Source: an uncultured Bacteroidota bacterium (GTDB lineage: Bacteria; Bacteroidota; Bacteroidia; UBA7662). From it: a stretch of DNA of 13,870 nt. Position 1 is the stretch's first letter. Every line of letters starts with the position of its first letter. Below, piece after piece: positions 7,889-13,870 of the stretch. The notes below the pieces were generated by a model. It was not told the origin of the DNA. It was given only the letters and a program-made list of their open reading frames with translations, and did no database searches. The DNA is taken from the NCBI GenBank assembly GCA_903908015.1, contig CAIVQI010000317.1:1-13870 (forward strand). Reading direction: 5' to 3'. The translations under genes were made by a program, and so were the position numbers.

Positions 7889-8820
7889 CGTACCCCCTCT
7901 ACCCGAAGCATTCGGTCTACCCCCTGCGCATCGGCCCTGATTTCTGTATTCCATTCGCCAAAAAGGGCGCGTATGGACGTCGCGTAGTCGGAAGGCATTT
8001 CCAGATACATCGTCTTGCGTTGCGGTGGCTCGACTGTATCGCGCGTTGTATCTGCTGAATCCAATGGCGGGTGACTGCCCTTCTTGTATTTCTTGGCTGG
8101 AATCGATGCATTCAGTGCAGTGTTCATGGCCTGGCGAAGTTGATCTGCCAGGACCTTATAATAATACAGTGGATCAGCCTCCGGGGCAAATAAGGCCAGT
8201 TGAGGCTCGTGCTGCGCCACGCCAGGCGACATGGTATGTTCCATCCCTTGGCCGATGTATGGGGGGTTACATACCACTAAATCCCATGATGGCCATCGGG
8301 CTGCGCGCATATCCCATTGAAGTATGCGAACCGGCGCCCGCAGTAGGCGTGCATTGAGTCGTGCAACCGCTAAGGCCCGAGGATCGATGTCCATTCCACG
8401 AACCTTCCATTCTGGCCTTTCGAGGCTCAATGTACACGCCATGGCGCCACTTCCGCATCCCACATCAAGTACATGGTGTGGGCTCGCTGCGCTTTCCCTT
8501 TGGAGTATCCATTCAACCAATTCCTCAGTCTCTGGCCGTGGAACGAGGACCGCCCCACGTAACGCGTATTTACGGTTGAGAAACCAAGCTTCATCTAGCA
8601 CATATGCCAGAGGGCGAAGGTCAAGGAGTTGTTCCAGATCGAGACGCAACTGCCGATACAATGCAGTTCGGATCGATTGTTTGCGTTGGCTAACCCAATC
8701 GAGACGTGTGCCATCGGTGCGCCGCTCAAACCATCGCCACCACATGGCATTGGCTTCCGATTCGCCATAAATGGAGGTGAGCGGCGTCATAAAGGATTCC
8801 CGTGCTGATTGCCAGCTCAT
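7885..8820 (-). CDS. prmC: Release factor glutamine methyltransferase (PrmC/HemK)
   Basis: It methylates the glutamine of the GGQ motif in peptide-chain release factors, using S-adenosylmethionine. From ATG 8820 the product has 311 residues (family about 280-290). An N-terminal helical domain is followed by PLAYVL and VLVPRPETEELV, the AdoMet site VLDVGCGSGA, and the diagnostic NPPY in VVCNPPYIG. A hydrophilic stretch of about 34 residues (encoded around 8016-8118) sits near the C-terminus before MYLEMP, where relatives have a short turn. The frame stays open upstream to a GTG at 9054 through a repeat array, which would add 78 Ala/Ser/Lys/Glu-rich residues. I prefer 8820 because the recognisable domain begins near there and the GTG would sit almost on the predicted transcript start. 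Confidence 0.9.
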   Translation of the reverse strand: MSWQSARESFMTPLTSIYGESEANAMWWRWFERRTDGTRLDWVSQRKQSIRTALYRQLRLDLEQLLDLRPLAYVLDEAWFLNRKYALRGAVLVPRPETEELVEWILQRESAASPHHVLDVGCGSGAMACTLSLERPEWKVRGMDIDPRALAVARLNARLLRAPVRILQWDMRAARWPSWDLVVCNPPYIGQGMEHTMSPGVAQHEPQLALFAPEADPLYYYKVLADQLRQAMNTALNASIPAKKYKKGSHPPLDSADTTRDTVEPPQRKTMYLEMPSDYATSIRALFGEWNTEIRADAQGVDRMLRVEGVR

Positions 8821-8821
8821 G

Positions 8822-9037
8822 TTTGCCGCTTCCGATGTTTTTGAGGCTGCCGCTTCCGATGTTTTTGAGGCTGCCGCTTCCGATGTTTTTGAGGCCGCCG
8901 CTTCCGGTGTTTTTGAGGCTGCCGCTTCCGGTGTTTTTGGGGCTGCCGCTTCCGATGTTTTTGAGGCTGCCGCTTCCGGGCTTAGGCCGACTGCCGCTTC
9001 CGGGCGTCGTTTGGCTGATGCTTCTGGGGTCGATGAT
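8822..9037. repeat. Nine-unit 24-bp tandem repeat array upstream of prmC
   Basis: Nine contiguous 24-bp units begin at 8822, 8846, 8870, 8894, 8918, 8942, 8966, 8990 and 9014. Units 2, 3 and 6 are identical, unit 1 differs only at its first bases, and units 4 and 5 have one or two substitutions. Units 7-9 keep mainly a GCTGCCGCTTCCGG-like core, decaying toward ribD. In the prmC frame the units read as octapeptides such as SKTSEAAA, PKTPEAAA, GLSPEAAA and SSTPEASA. Two plus-strand frames and another minus frame are also open, so openness alone does not show translation. The array could be an N-terminal extension of PrmC or a 5' leader. There are no spacers, so it is not CRISPR. Confidence 0.9.
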
Positions 9038-9058
9038 GTTCGGTAGGGTGACACGCCT

Positions 9059-9066
9059 CAAAATTA
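9059..9066 (-). promoter_or_regulatory. Exact -7 promoter motif directed toward prmC
   Basis: On the minus strand this reads TAATTTTG, an exact TAnnTTTG match. It would start transcription at about 9052-9055, immediately at the GTG 9054 that opens the repeat-containing frame. An in-frame TGA (9058-9060, minus) rules out any earlier start. No -33 TTG is evident. Confidence 0.5.
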
Positions 9067-9071
9067 GCTGC

Positions 9072-9079
9072 TATTTTTG
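9072..9079 (+). promoter_or_regulatory. Exact -7 promoter motif directed toward ribD
   Basis: TATTTTTG is an exact TAnnTTTG match, six bases before the first usable ribD ATG (9086). The transcript would start at about 9083-9086, so ribD would be leaderless from 9086 or have a leader of about 48 bases from ATG 9134. It is 5 bp from the opposing prmC motif. No -33 TTG is evident. Confidence 0.55.
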
Positions 9080-9085
9080 CTCGTG

Positions 9086-10138
9086 ATGTTGGTTCCTTTT
9101 TCGAAATCGCTGCATGCGTTTCACCTTCCCTGGATGAGGCGTGCTCTTGAATTGTCGTTGTTGTCGACCGGCCAAACCGCGCCCAACCCCATGGTTGGCG
9201 CCCTGTTGGTTCACCATGAAAAAATCATTGGAGAGGGTCGTCATATTCATTTTGGTGGTCCCCATGCCGAAGTAGAAGCCATCCGATCGTGTTTCAATCC
9301 ATCCCTATTACCCGAAAGCACCCTGTATGTGACCCTTGAACCATGTGACCACCACGGCAAAACCCCACCATGTACCCATCTAATCATCGAGAGCCGCATA
9401 CCGAGAGTGGTTGTCGCCTGCACCGATCCAAACAAGTTGGTGAGCGGACGCGGACTTCAACGATTGGTGGATGCTGGTGTTGAGGTGGTACTGGGTGTAC
9501 TTGAAGCAGAATGTGCCTACGCGAACCGCCGATTTTTCACCTTCCACCGTGAGAAACGGCCTTATGTAGTCCTCAAATGGGCGGAGTCGACCGATGGCTT
9601 TGTGGCGCCCTCCTCGCCTGGTCCCTATTGGCTGAGCTGTAATACTAGCCGTCAGCTCGTGCACCGCTGGCGCACAGAGGAGGCGGCTGTTCTCGTTGGC
9701 GCTGGCACGGTATTGTCCGACAACCCACATCTGGGTGCCCGATGGTATGCTGGTCGACAACCCATCAGGGTATTGGTGGAACATCAACCATGGTTAGACG
9801 GCCAATTTGAGATACTTCGGGATGAAGGAACGCTCATCAGGGTCGAAACACAAAGCCAAGAACCCCTATCATCACAAATTCCTTCGGTATTGTTTCGTCT
9901 TCACCAACAATCTGTACTTTCGGTATTGGTGGAAGCGGGCCCCAACCTACAAAAGGCCTTCATTGATTCGGGTTTGTGGGACGAGATTCGGATACTGAGT
10001 ACCCCGAAAAGACTCAACGGTGGATTAACCGCCCCATCCTTACCGCACAACGCTGATTTAGTTGAAAGCAGATGCATCGGAAGCGATACACTCAGCATCT
10101 ATCAACCAAAAATTGAAGTAAGCATTCCTGTAAATTAA
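9086..10138 (+). CDS. ribD: Bifunctional riboflavin biosynthesis deaminase/reductase
   Basis: A cytoplasmic two-domain enzyme. The N-terminal part deaminates the diaminopyrimidine product of GTP cyclohydrolase II and the C-terminal part reduces its ribosyl side chain with NADPH, two steps of riboflavin synthesis. With the ATG at 9086 it has 350 residues, near the family length. The deaminase has PNPMVG (33-38), the zinc site H60-A-E62 and the cysteines C87 and C96 in PC-x4-GKTPPC. The reductase begins around residue 155 (RPYVVLKWAESTDG) and includes VGAGTVLSDNP and LVEAGPNLQKAF, where many relatives have a second glycine instead of the alanine. ATG 9134 (WMRRALEL) is a plausible alternative start. 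Divergent from prmC, with no other rib gene in view. Confidence 0.93.
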   Translation: MLVPFSKSLHAFHLPWMRRALELSLLSTGQTAPNPMVGALLVHHEKIIGEGRHIHFGGPHAEVEAIRSCFNPSLLPESTLYVTLEPCDHHGKTPPCTHLIIESRIPRVVVACTDPNKLVSGRGLQRLVDAGVEVVLGVLEAECAYANRRFFTFHREKRPYVVLKWAESTDGFVAPSSPGPYWLSCNTSRQLVHRWRTEEAAVLVGAGTVLSDNPHLGARWYAGRQPIRVLVEHQPWLDGQFEILRDEGTLIRVETQSQEPLSSQIPSVLFRLHQQSVLSVLVEAGPNLQKAFIDSGLWDEIRILSTPKRLNGGLTAPSLPHNADLVESRCIGSDTLSIYQPKIEVSIPVN

Positions 10139-10141
10139 TTG

Positions 10142-10149
10142 TATATTCG
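10142..10149 (+). promoter_or_regulatory. Near-consensus -7 element for the FKBP lipoprotein
   Basis: TATATTCG differs from TAnnTTTG at one position. It starts four bases after the ribD stop and lies 19 bases before the FKBP ATG, with an A/C-rich leader typical of Bacteroidota. A TTG at 10113-10115 is farther upstream than the usual -33 spacing. Confidence 0.4.
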
Positions 10150-10168
10150 CGCCCTAAACCTAAACCAA

Positions 10169-10867
10169 ATGAAAAACAAAACCTGGGTATTGCTCACCCT
10201 CCTGAGTATGGTCGGCGTTCAGGCTTGCAACGGACAAAAGAAAATGGACAAAAACACAACACTCAAAACTGAAATCGACACCGTAAGCTACAGCATAGGT
10301 GTAAGCATTGGTGAAAATCTCAAAAAGCAGGGGATTGAAGGCTTAAACTACCAAGCCATCAAACAGGCGATGATGGATGTTATGGAAAAAGATGGCAAAC
10401 CCAGTATTAAAGGTGATGAAGCCAATATGCACATCCAAAAATATTTCACGGCCATGATGGACCGCAAAGCGGACGCCGCAGTGGCTAAGGGCAAGGAGTT
10501 TTTGGAGAAGAATGGAAAGCGTGAGGGCGTTACCACAACCGCAAGTGGTTTGCAGTATGAAGTGATGAAAATGGGTTCGGGTGAAAAGCCCAAGGAAACC
10601 GATGAAGTGACCGTACACTACCATGGAACCCTCACCGATGGCAAGGTTTTCGATAGCTCTGTTGACCGTGGTGAGCCCGCAACTTTCCCACTCAATGGTG
10701 TGATCAAGGGTTGGACTGAAGCCCTTCAACTCATGCCCATCGGCTCCAAATTCAAAATTTTCCTCCCGAGCGATTTGGCCTATGGTGCACAAGGTGCGGG
10801 AGAGATGATTGGACCACACGAAACCCTCATCTTCGAAGTGGAGTTACTCAAAATCAACAAGAAGTAA
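10169..10867 (+). CDS. FKBP-type peptidyl-prolyl cis-trans isomerase lipoprotein (FkpA/Mip-like)
   Basis: A 232-residue envelope chaperone that catalyses proline isomerisation. A lipoprotein signal ends in GVQAC, with acylated cysteine C20. A helical FKBP_N-type dimerisation domain follows (about 30-115: VSYSIGVSIGENLKKQGIE, KQAMMDVMEKDG). Then comes a linker helix (AAVAKGKEFLEKNGKREGV) and the FKBP catalytic domain (about 125-230) with VHYHGTLTDGKVFDSS, FPLNGVIKGW and AYGAQGAG..IGPHETLIFEVELL. Domain order and length match FkpA/Mip/FklB proteins. An upstream TTG at 10139 is in frame, but it lies before the promoter-like element and would spoil the signal peptide, so ATG 10169 is chosen. A strong terminator follows. 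Confidence 0.93.
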   Translation: MKNKTWVLLTLLSMVGVQACNGQKKMDKNTTLKTEIDTVSYSIGVSIGENLKKQGIEGLNYQAIKQAMMDVMEKDGKPSIKGDEANMHIQKYFTAMMDRKADAAVAKGKEFLEKNGKREGVTTTASGLQYEVMKMGSGEKPKETDEVTVHYHGTLTDGKVFDSSVDRGEPATFPLNGVIKGWTEALQLMPIGSKFKIFLPSDLAYGAQGAGEMIGPHETLIFEVELLKINKK

Positions 10868-10885
10868 TTCTCTCAATAAACCAGG

Positions 10886-10918
10886 CGGCTCACCATAAGG
10901 TGAGCCGTTTTTGTTTTT
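10886..10918 (+). terminator. Strong intrinsic terminator after the FKBP gene
   Basis: A perfect 9-bp stem (CGGCTCACC at 10886-10894 with GGTGAGCCG at 10899-10907) closes an ATAA loop and is followed at once by TTTTTGTTTTT (10908-10918). It lies 18 bases after the FKBP stop and ends 26 bases before rlmH, so rlmH probably has its own promoter or depends on read-through. Confidence 0.92.
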
Positions 10919-10944
10919 GGGGTAGGCAAAGACAGGGCGATTTT

Positions 10945-11439
10945 ATGCAACACATCCGTTTGATTTGTGTGGGCCAACAAGAAGAACCGTTCATTAGGGA
11001 CGGCATGGCGTTCTACGAAAAGCGACTGAAGCGATTCACCCGGTTTGAGCAGATCAGTGGCGCACCTCCAAAAAACCCACGTGATAAATCTGATCCAGCC
11101 CGTTTGGCTTCGGAGGAGGCTGCATGGATTCGCCGACAACGGTCGGATCGAGCTAAGTTGGTATTGCTCGACGAGCATGGCACACTGTTCGGTTCGCGCG
11201 GATTTGCCGACTGGTTGCAATCTTGTGCCACTACAGGTGTAGGGAAACTTGATTTTGTGGTGGGCGGCGCCTATGGATTGGATCCAGGCCTGCGGAAGGA
11301 GGCCCATCAAATCATCTCCCTGTCATCGCTCACCTTTACCCACCAAATGGTTCGGCTTATTTTTGTGGAGCAATTGTATCGGGCGTTTACACAAATTCAC
11401 CATCTTCCCTACCATAACGAGGGTTTTAACCAGGTATAA
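10945..11439 (+). CDS. rlmH: 23S rRNA pseudouridine-1915 N3-methyltransferase
   Basis: A small SPOUT-class (trefoil-knot) methyltransferase that modifies pseudouridine 1915 in helix 69 of 23S rRNA on the assembled ribosome, using S-adenosylmethionine. The 164 residues are close to the family's roughly 155-157. Visible features are the N-terminal IRLICVGQ strand, LVLLDEHGTLFGSRGFADWL, the knot glycines FVVGGAYGLD, and SLSSLTFTHQMVRLIFVEQLYRAF, followed by the conserved PYHNEG near the C-terminus. I start at ATG 10945. An in-frame GTG at 10900 lies inside the upstream terminator and cannot be the start. The next gene begins 30 bp after the stop, so the two may be co-transcribed. Confidence 0.94.
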   Translation: MQHIRLICVGQQEEPFIRDGMAFYEKRLKRFTRFEQISGAPPKNPRDKSDPARLASEEAAWIRRQRSDRAKLVLLDEHGTLFGSRGFADWLQSCATTGVGKLDFVVGGAYGLDPGLRKEAHQIISLSSLTFTHQMVRLIFVEQLYRAFTQIHHLPYHNEGFNQV

Positions 11440-11469
11440 CACGATTCAAACAACTTGCTTCAAATATAA

Positions 11470-12156
11470 ATGATGATGATGGATATGGATGTGCACCCTA
11501 AGCCCTATTTAAGCGTGGCGTTGCTCGGAGCAACTGGAGCCACGGGTGAGGCGCTGCTGCTGGAGCTCATTCAATCGCAATACATCGCCTCGGTGCGGTG
11601 CATTGGCCGGCGGCTACCCCGCTACGAGCACCCTAAAGTGGAAGCGATCACCGCACCATTGGAACATGCCGTAGATTATGCCCATGCCTTGGTAGGCGCC
11701 TCTGTCTTGTTTTGCTGTTTGGGTACCACCCTGAAGCAAGCCGGTAGTCGCACTGCCTTCCGTGCAGTCGACTACGACATGGTCGTGGATGCTGCCATCA
11801 TGGCAAAGGAAACGGGGGTCGAACACTTCAGCATGATCTCTGCTGCGGGCACATCCGCTTCATCACCCTTCTTTTATAGCCGTGTGAAGGCCGAAGCAGA
11901 ATCCACCGTTGTCAAAGTAGGGCCGGAAAGGATCAGTATTTTTCGCCCTGGACTACTTGATGCACAACGAACAAACAAGCGTTTCATGGAATCAATGGCC
12001 CTTTCTCTGTTGCGCCCAGTTGCCAAGCTCTTACCCGCTGCTGCCCGTCCACTCGCAGTGAGCCAACTTGCTCGGGTCATGCTGCTTGAAGCGCTGCAAC
12101 CCGCAACGGGTCTCAAAATCTATGGCCCCCACGAGTTATTGTTAAACTTCAGGTAG
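11470..12156 (+). CDS. NAD(P)-binding Rossmann protein, TIP30/HTATIP2-like
   Basis: A 228-residue atypical short-chain dehydrogenase-like protein. It shows the dinucleotide motif GATGATG (20-26), a basic CIGRR after the second strand, LFCCLGTT (80-87), the active-site-like FSMISAAG and Y136-x3-K140 (YSRVKAE), then a conserved FRPGLL near residue 165. These match the group related to human HTATIP2/TIP30, whose bacterial substrate is unknown. Four consecutive ATG codons open the frame (11470-11481) and a fifth Met follows at residue 6, so the exact start is uncertain. All lie well before the first strand (YLSVALLGA). The gene is 30 bp downstream of rlmH and convergent with the HsdR-N-like gene. 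Confidence 0.85.
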   Translation: MMMMDMDVHPKPYLSVALLGATGATGEALLLELIQSQYIASVRCIGRRLPRYEHPKVEAITAPLEHAVDYAHALVGASVLFCCLGTTLKQAGSRTAFRAVDYDMVVDAAIMAKETGVEHFSMISAAGTSASSPFFYSRVKAEAESTVVKVGPERISIFRPGLLDAQRTNKRFMESMALSLLRPVAKLLPAAARPLAVSQLARVMLLEALQPATGLKIYGPHELLLNFR

Positions 12157-12288
12157 AATTAGCTCATTTTTATATAAAACTGGGTCAGTATCGAAGGCTG
12201 AGAATAGCCCATACCCCAAGCAAAAACCGATGTTCACCAGTCGACATGGGCAGAACCCTGTTTCGCAGGATATCTAGATTCTATTTGG
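12157..12288. other. Convergent gap with no clear feature
   Basis: This 132-bp stretch separates the stop codons of two convergent genes. It contains only short inverted repeats (ACTG-GGT-CAGT around 12179-12189 and GGCT-GAGAAT-AGCC around 12197-12210), neither followed by a T-run on either strand. I see no gene or convincing terminator. Confidence 0.5.
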
Positions 12289-12897
12289 TTAATGATGTTC
12301 TATCAGCGCCACCAAGGATGAATAATGGGGGATTTCTGGTGCAAAAACATAACGGCCATTGGTGTGATCCATTTGGGCCATCAAAACATCAGGGCCATTA
12401 CACAACAATAAAAAGGGTACATTCAGCTGTACGTTATATACAGCCGCCTGATCGAAAACCGCCTGGTTTAAAGCAATCCCCGGCGCCTTGCATTCTATGA
12501 GCAGTAAGGGCCTGCCATCTGGGGTTCGCAGCAGAGCATCGTAGCGCCCCATCGGATTTCCGAATAGGCTTGGTCGCAAAATGCGCCGAATCGAAGATCG
12601 ATGGCTAGAAGAATTCAGTGCGCGGCGTTCAATCGAAATCTGACCAGACGGATATCCCAAATGGCACGTTAAATGGCGCAGCAACTCCTGTCGTACCCGC
12701 TCCTCAGGGGTATCTGCAACCCATTTCTTACGAATCACATCGAAAAGTTGGTTTTTCTCCTGGAATTGACGTGTACGAAGCCATAGATGTGGCGATTCAG
12801 GAATAGGCGCAGTGTCATCAACCGAGCCCACTGGGACCTGATCGGATTCCCGAACAGTAAGATTCGCCGCGCGATTATGGGCGTTGAACTGGGTCAA
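12289..12897 (-). CDS. Stand-alone HsdR N-terminal-like PD-(D/E)XK nuclease-fold protein
   Basis: A protein of about 202 residues from the TTG at 12897, or 180 from the GTG at 12831. The recognisable part starts with QLFDVIRKKWVADTPEERVRQELLRHL (about 50-76), continues with GYPSGQISIE and then GRYDALL...LLLIECKAP (118-139). This gives a PD-(D/E)XK core with D120, E135 and K137, and Q150-x3-Y154 after it. This matches a single-domain family, common in Bacteroidota, named after the N-terminal domain of type I restriction subunit R. It lacks the helicase domains and has no HsdM or HsdS nearby, so it should not be called a restriction enzyme. The N-terminal 30 or so residues are poorly conserved and the start is uncertain. 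It lies downstream of amn on the same strand. Confidence 0.82.
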   Translation of the reverse strand: MTQFNAHNRAANLTVRESDQVPVGSVDDTAPIPESPHLWLRTRQFQEKNQLFDVIRKKWVADTPEERVRQELLRHLTCHLGYPSGQISIERRALNSSSHRSSIRRILRPSLFGNPMGRYDALLRTPDGRPLLLIECKAPGIALNQAVFDQAAVYNVQLNVPFLLLCNGPDVLMAQMDHTNGRYVFAPEIPHYSSLVALIEHH

Positions 12898-12949
12898 AAC
12901 AATGAAATAAAAATGTTAAAACAATGAAATAAAAATGTTAAAACGATGA
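12896..12949. repeat. 22-bp tandem duplication between amn and the HsdR-N-like gene
   Basis: Two identical 22-bp A+T-rich units lie at 12896-12917 and 12918-12939, and a 10-base partial third (12940-12949) has one substitution. Each contains AATGAAATAAAAATG. The TTG start of the HsdR-N-like frame touches the first unit. I find no full promoter consensus within it. Confidence 0.88.
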
Positions 12950-12958
12950 GAAGCGACG

Positions 12959-13729
12959 TCAAAATCGTAGGTGCTTCACGGTTAAACCGTGATGGATTAG
13001 CTGTTCAAGTGATCCAACGCCAATATCGAGGTGGGTACGCACAAAATTACGACTCACTTGCTCGTCGGATGCTGCTGTTTTAACACCCTCCGGCGTCATG
13101 GGCGAATCACTCACCAAGAGAAGAGCCCCGGTTGGAATCCCGTTGTGAAAGCCTGCCGTAAAAATTGTAGCAGTCTCCATATCAATGGCCTGTGCCCTGA
13201 TGTCGCGCAGGTACTTCTTAAACGTCTTATCATGCTCCCACACCCTTCTATTGGTGGTGTAGACCGTGCCTGTCCAGTAATCGAGGCCTTTATCGCGAAT
13301 GGTCGTGGATATGGCCTTTTGAAGGGCGAAAGAAGGGAGAGCAGGCACCTCAGGAGGCAGATAATCGTTGCTTGTGCCCTCGCCACGTATGGCAGCAATG
13401 GGTAAAATCAGGTCGCCAATCCTGTTTTTCGATTTAAGTCCCCCGCATTTTCCCAAAAACAATACCGCCTTCGGCCGAACAGCAGTCAACAGGTCCAGGA
13501 TGGTTGCGGCCATGGGTGAACCCATGCCAAAATTGATCAATGTAATGTTGTTGGCCGAACAACTTTGGATCGGCTTGTCGCGTCCGACTATCTCAACCCC
13601 AAATTGCGCTGCAAAATGCGATAAATACTGACCAAAATTGGTGAGTAGAATGTAGGGGGTAAAATCCTCAAGTGCCCGACCCGTATAGCGCGGCAGCCAA
13701 TTTTCTACGATTTCATTTTTTGTTTTCAT
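12959..13729 (-). CDS. amn: AMP nucleosidase
   Basis: A cytoplasmic enzyme that hydrolyses AMP to adenine and ribose 5-phosphate in purine salvage and nucleotide balance. It has 256 residues, matching the short Bacteroidota form and not the E. coli protein of about 480 residues with an extra N-terminal domain. The nucleoside-phosphorylase-like fold is visible in INFGMGSPMAATILDLL (65-81), VLFLGKCGGL (89-98), IGDLILPIAAIRGEGTS (104-120), the catalytic-region AIDMETATIF (181-190, E185) and LLLVSDSP (203-210, D208). The ATG at 13729 is a good fit to the family N-terminus. The HsdR-N-like gene follows on the same strand after about 61 bp of repeats. Confidence 0.93.
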   Translation of the reverse strand: MKTKNEIVENWLPRYTGRALEDFTPYILLTNFGQYLSHFAAQFGVEIVGRDKPIQSCSANNITLINFGMGSPMAATILDLLTAVRPKAVLFLGKCGGLKSKNRIGDLILPIAAIRGEGTSNDYLPPEVPALPSFALQKAISTTIRDKGLDYWTGTVYTTNRRVWEHDKTFKKYLRDIRAQAIDMETATIFTAGFHNGIPTGALLLVSDSPMTPEGVKTAASDEQVSRNFVRTHLDIGVGSLEQLIHHGLTVKHLRF

Positions 13730-13738
13730 ACATGGGCA

Positions 13739-13870
13739 TCAATTTAGCGAATAATACGCAGATGCCATCGCCAGCGCTACCATTCTATTCATCTCCCTAT
13801 CGTCAAACGTCATCTCCCATTTCTTTTGTCGAATTTGGGAAATCAAAGTACGGCAGCAAAAGCTGCCAAA
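13739..13870 (-). CDS. Short or partial minus-strand frame entering from the right edge
   Basis: A minus-strand frame is open from the window edge and ends at a TGA at 13739-13741, nine bases before the amn ATG. Its last part reads MTFDDREMNRMVALAMASAYYSLN from an ATG at 13813. It could be the 3' end of an upstream gene co-transcribed with amn, a small leader peptide, or non-coding. I recognise no family. Confidence 0.25.
   Translation of the reverse strand, partial: FGSFCCRTLISQIRQKKWEMTFDDREMNRMVALAMASAYYSLN
13852..13867. other. Short hairpin at the right edge
   Basis: GGCAGC-AAAA-GCTGCC forms a perfect 6-bp stem with a four-base loop. No T-run follows on the minus strand, and the plus-strand continuation is cut off by the window edge. 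It could be a coincidence or part of an amn upstream control region. Confidence 0.35.

Noticed and set aside
8822..9037. CRISPR array
   Set aside because: The units are directly contiguous with no unique spacers, and no cas genes are present.
8771..9086. Plus-strand frames reading the 24-bp array as FEAAASDV or LPLPMFLR repeats
   Set aside because: They exist only because a stop-free 24-bp unit is repeated. They have no domain, run antisense to prmC, and end at the array edges.
10900..10944. Upstream GTG start for rlmH
   Set aside because: It lies inside the FKBP terminator hairpin, and the added residues do not resemble the RlmH N-terminus.
12246..12500. Plus-strand frame in the gap and over the HsdR-N-like gene
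   Set aside because: Most of it is antisense to the conserved nuclease-fold gene, and it shows no motif or start signal.
12289..12897. Type I restriction-modification system
   Set aside because: Only an HsdR N-terminal-like domain is present. There is no helicase motor, HsdM or HsdS in the window.
13840..13850. Promoter for amn at TACTTTG (minus strand)
   Set aside because: The spacing between TA and TTTG is one base short of TAnnTTTG, and it lies more than 100 bases from the amn start, so it was not listed as a feature.

Overview
The window looks like a chromosomal segment of a Bacteroidota bacterium, probably a flavobacterium- or Cryomorphaceae-like lineage with roughly half G+C. The grounds are exact Bacteroidota-type -7 promoter motifs (TAnnTTTG) at 6520-6527, 9072-9079 and 9059-9066 (minus strand), A-rich leaders with almost no Shine-Dalgarno sequence, and a small AMP nucleosidase plus a stand-alone HsdR-N-like nuclease of types common in that phylum. 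Most genes are housekeeping or envelope genes. I see no phage, insertion sequence, CRISPR array, tRNA or rRNA.

Layout, left to right. A minus-strand unit carries rfaD/hldD (ADP-heptose epimerase, lipopolysaccharide core) whose 3' end overlaps a very large NtrY-like membrane histidine kinase. The kinase stop codon lies inside a 15-bp tandem repeat at the left edge, where a plus-strand reading frame enters from outside. Divergent from rfaD is a plus-strand pair: a small lipoprotein with an NTF2/SnoaL-like look, then a short-chain dehydrogenase. Next, with its own promoter motif, come a 6-pyruvoyltetrahydropterin synthase-type gene and fabD, joined by an ATGA overlap. fabD runs tail to tail into prmC (minus strand), their stop codons overlapping by 4 bp. 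prmC and ribD are divergent. Between them lie a nine-unit array of 24-bp repeats and two outward-facing -7 motifs only 5 bp apart. After ribD come an FKBP-type peptidyl-prolyl isomerase lipoprotein with a strong terminator, rlmH, and a TIP30/HTATIP2-like NAD(P)-binding protein. On the minus strand at the right are the HsdR-N-like PD-(D/E)XK protein and AMP nucleosidase, separated by a 22-bp tandem duplication.

Functions cover the envelope (heptose epimerase, kinase, two lipoproteins), fatty-acid initiation (FabD), riboflavin and pterin chemistry (RibD, PTPS), translation (PrmC on release factors, RlmH on 23S rRNA) and purine salvage (AMP nucleosidase). They do not form one pathway. I did not find a convincing new multi-gene system. 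The most unusual items are the repeat array feeding in frame into prmC with its compact divergent promoter, the 12-segment kinase with two large periplasmic regions, the animal-type C-x5-HGH pterin synthase beside a dehydrogenase, and three separate short tandem-repeat arrays, each located at a gene end or between genes.
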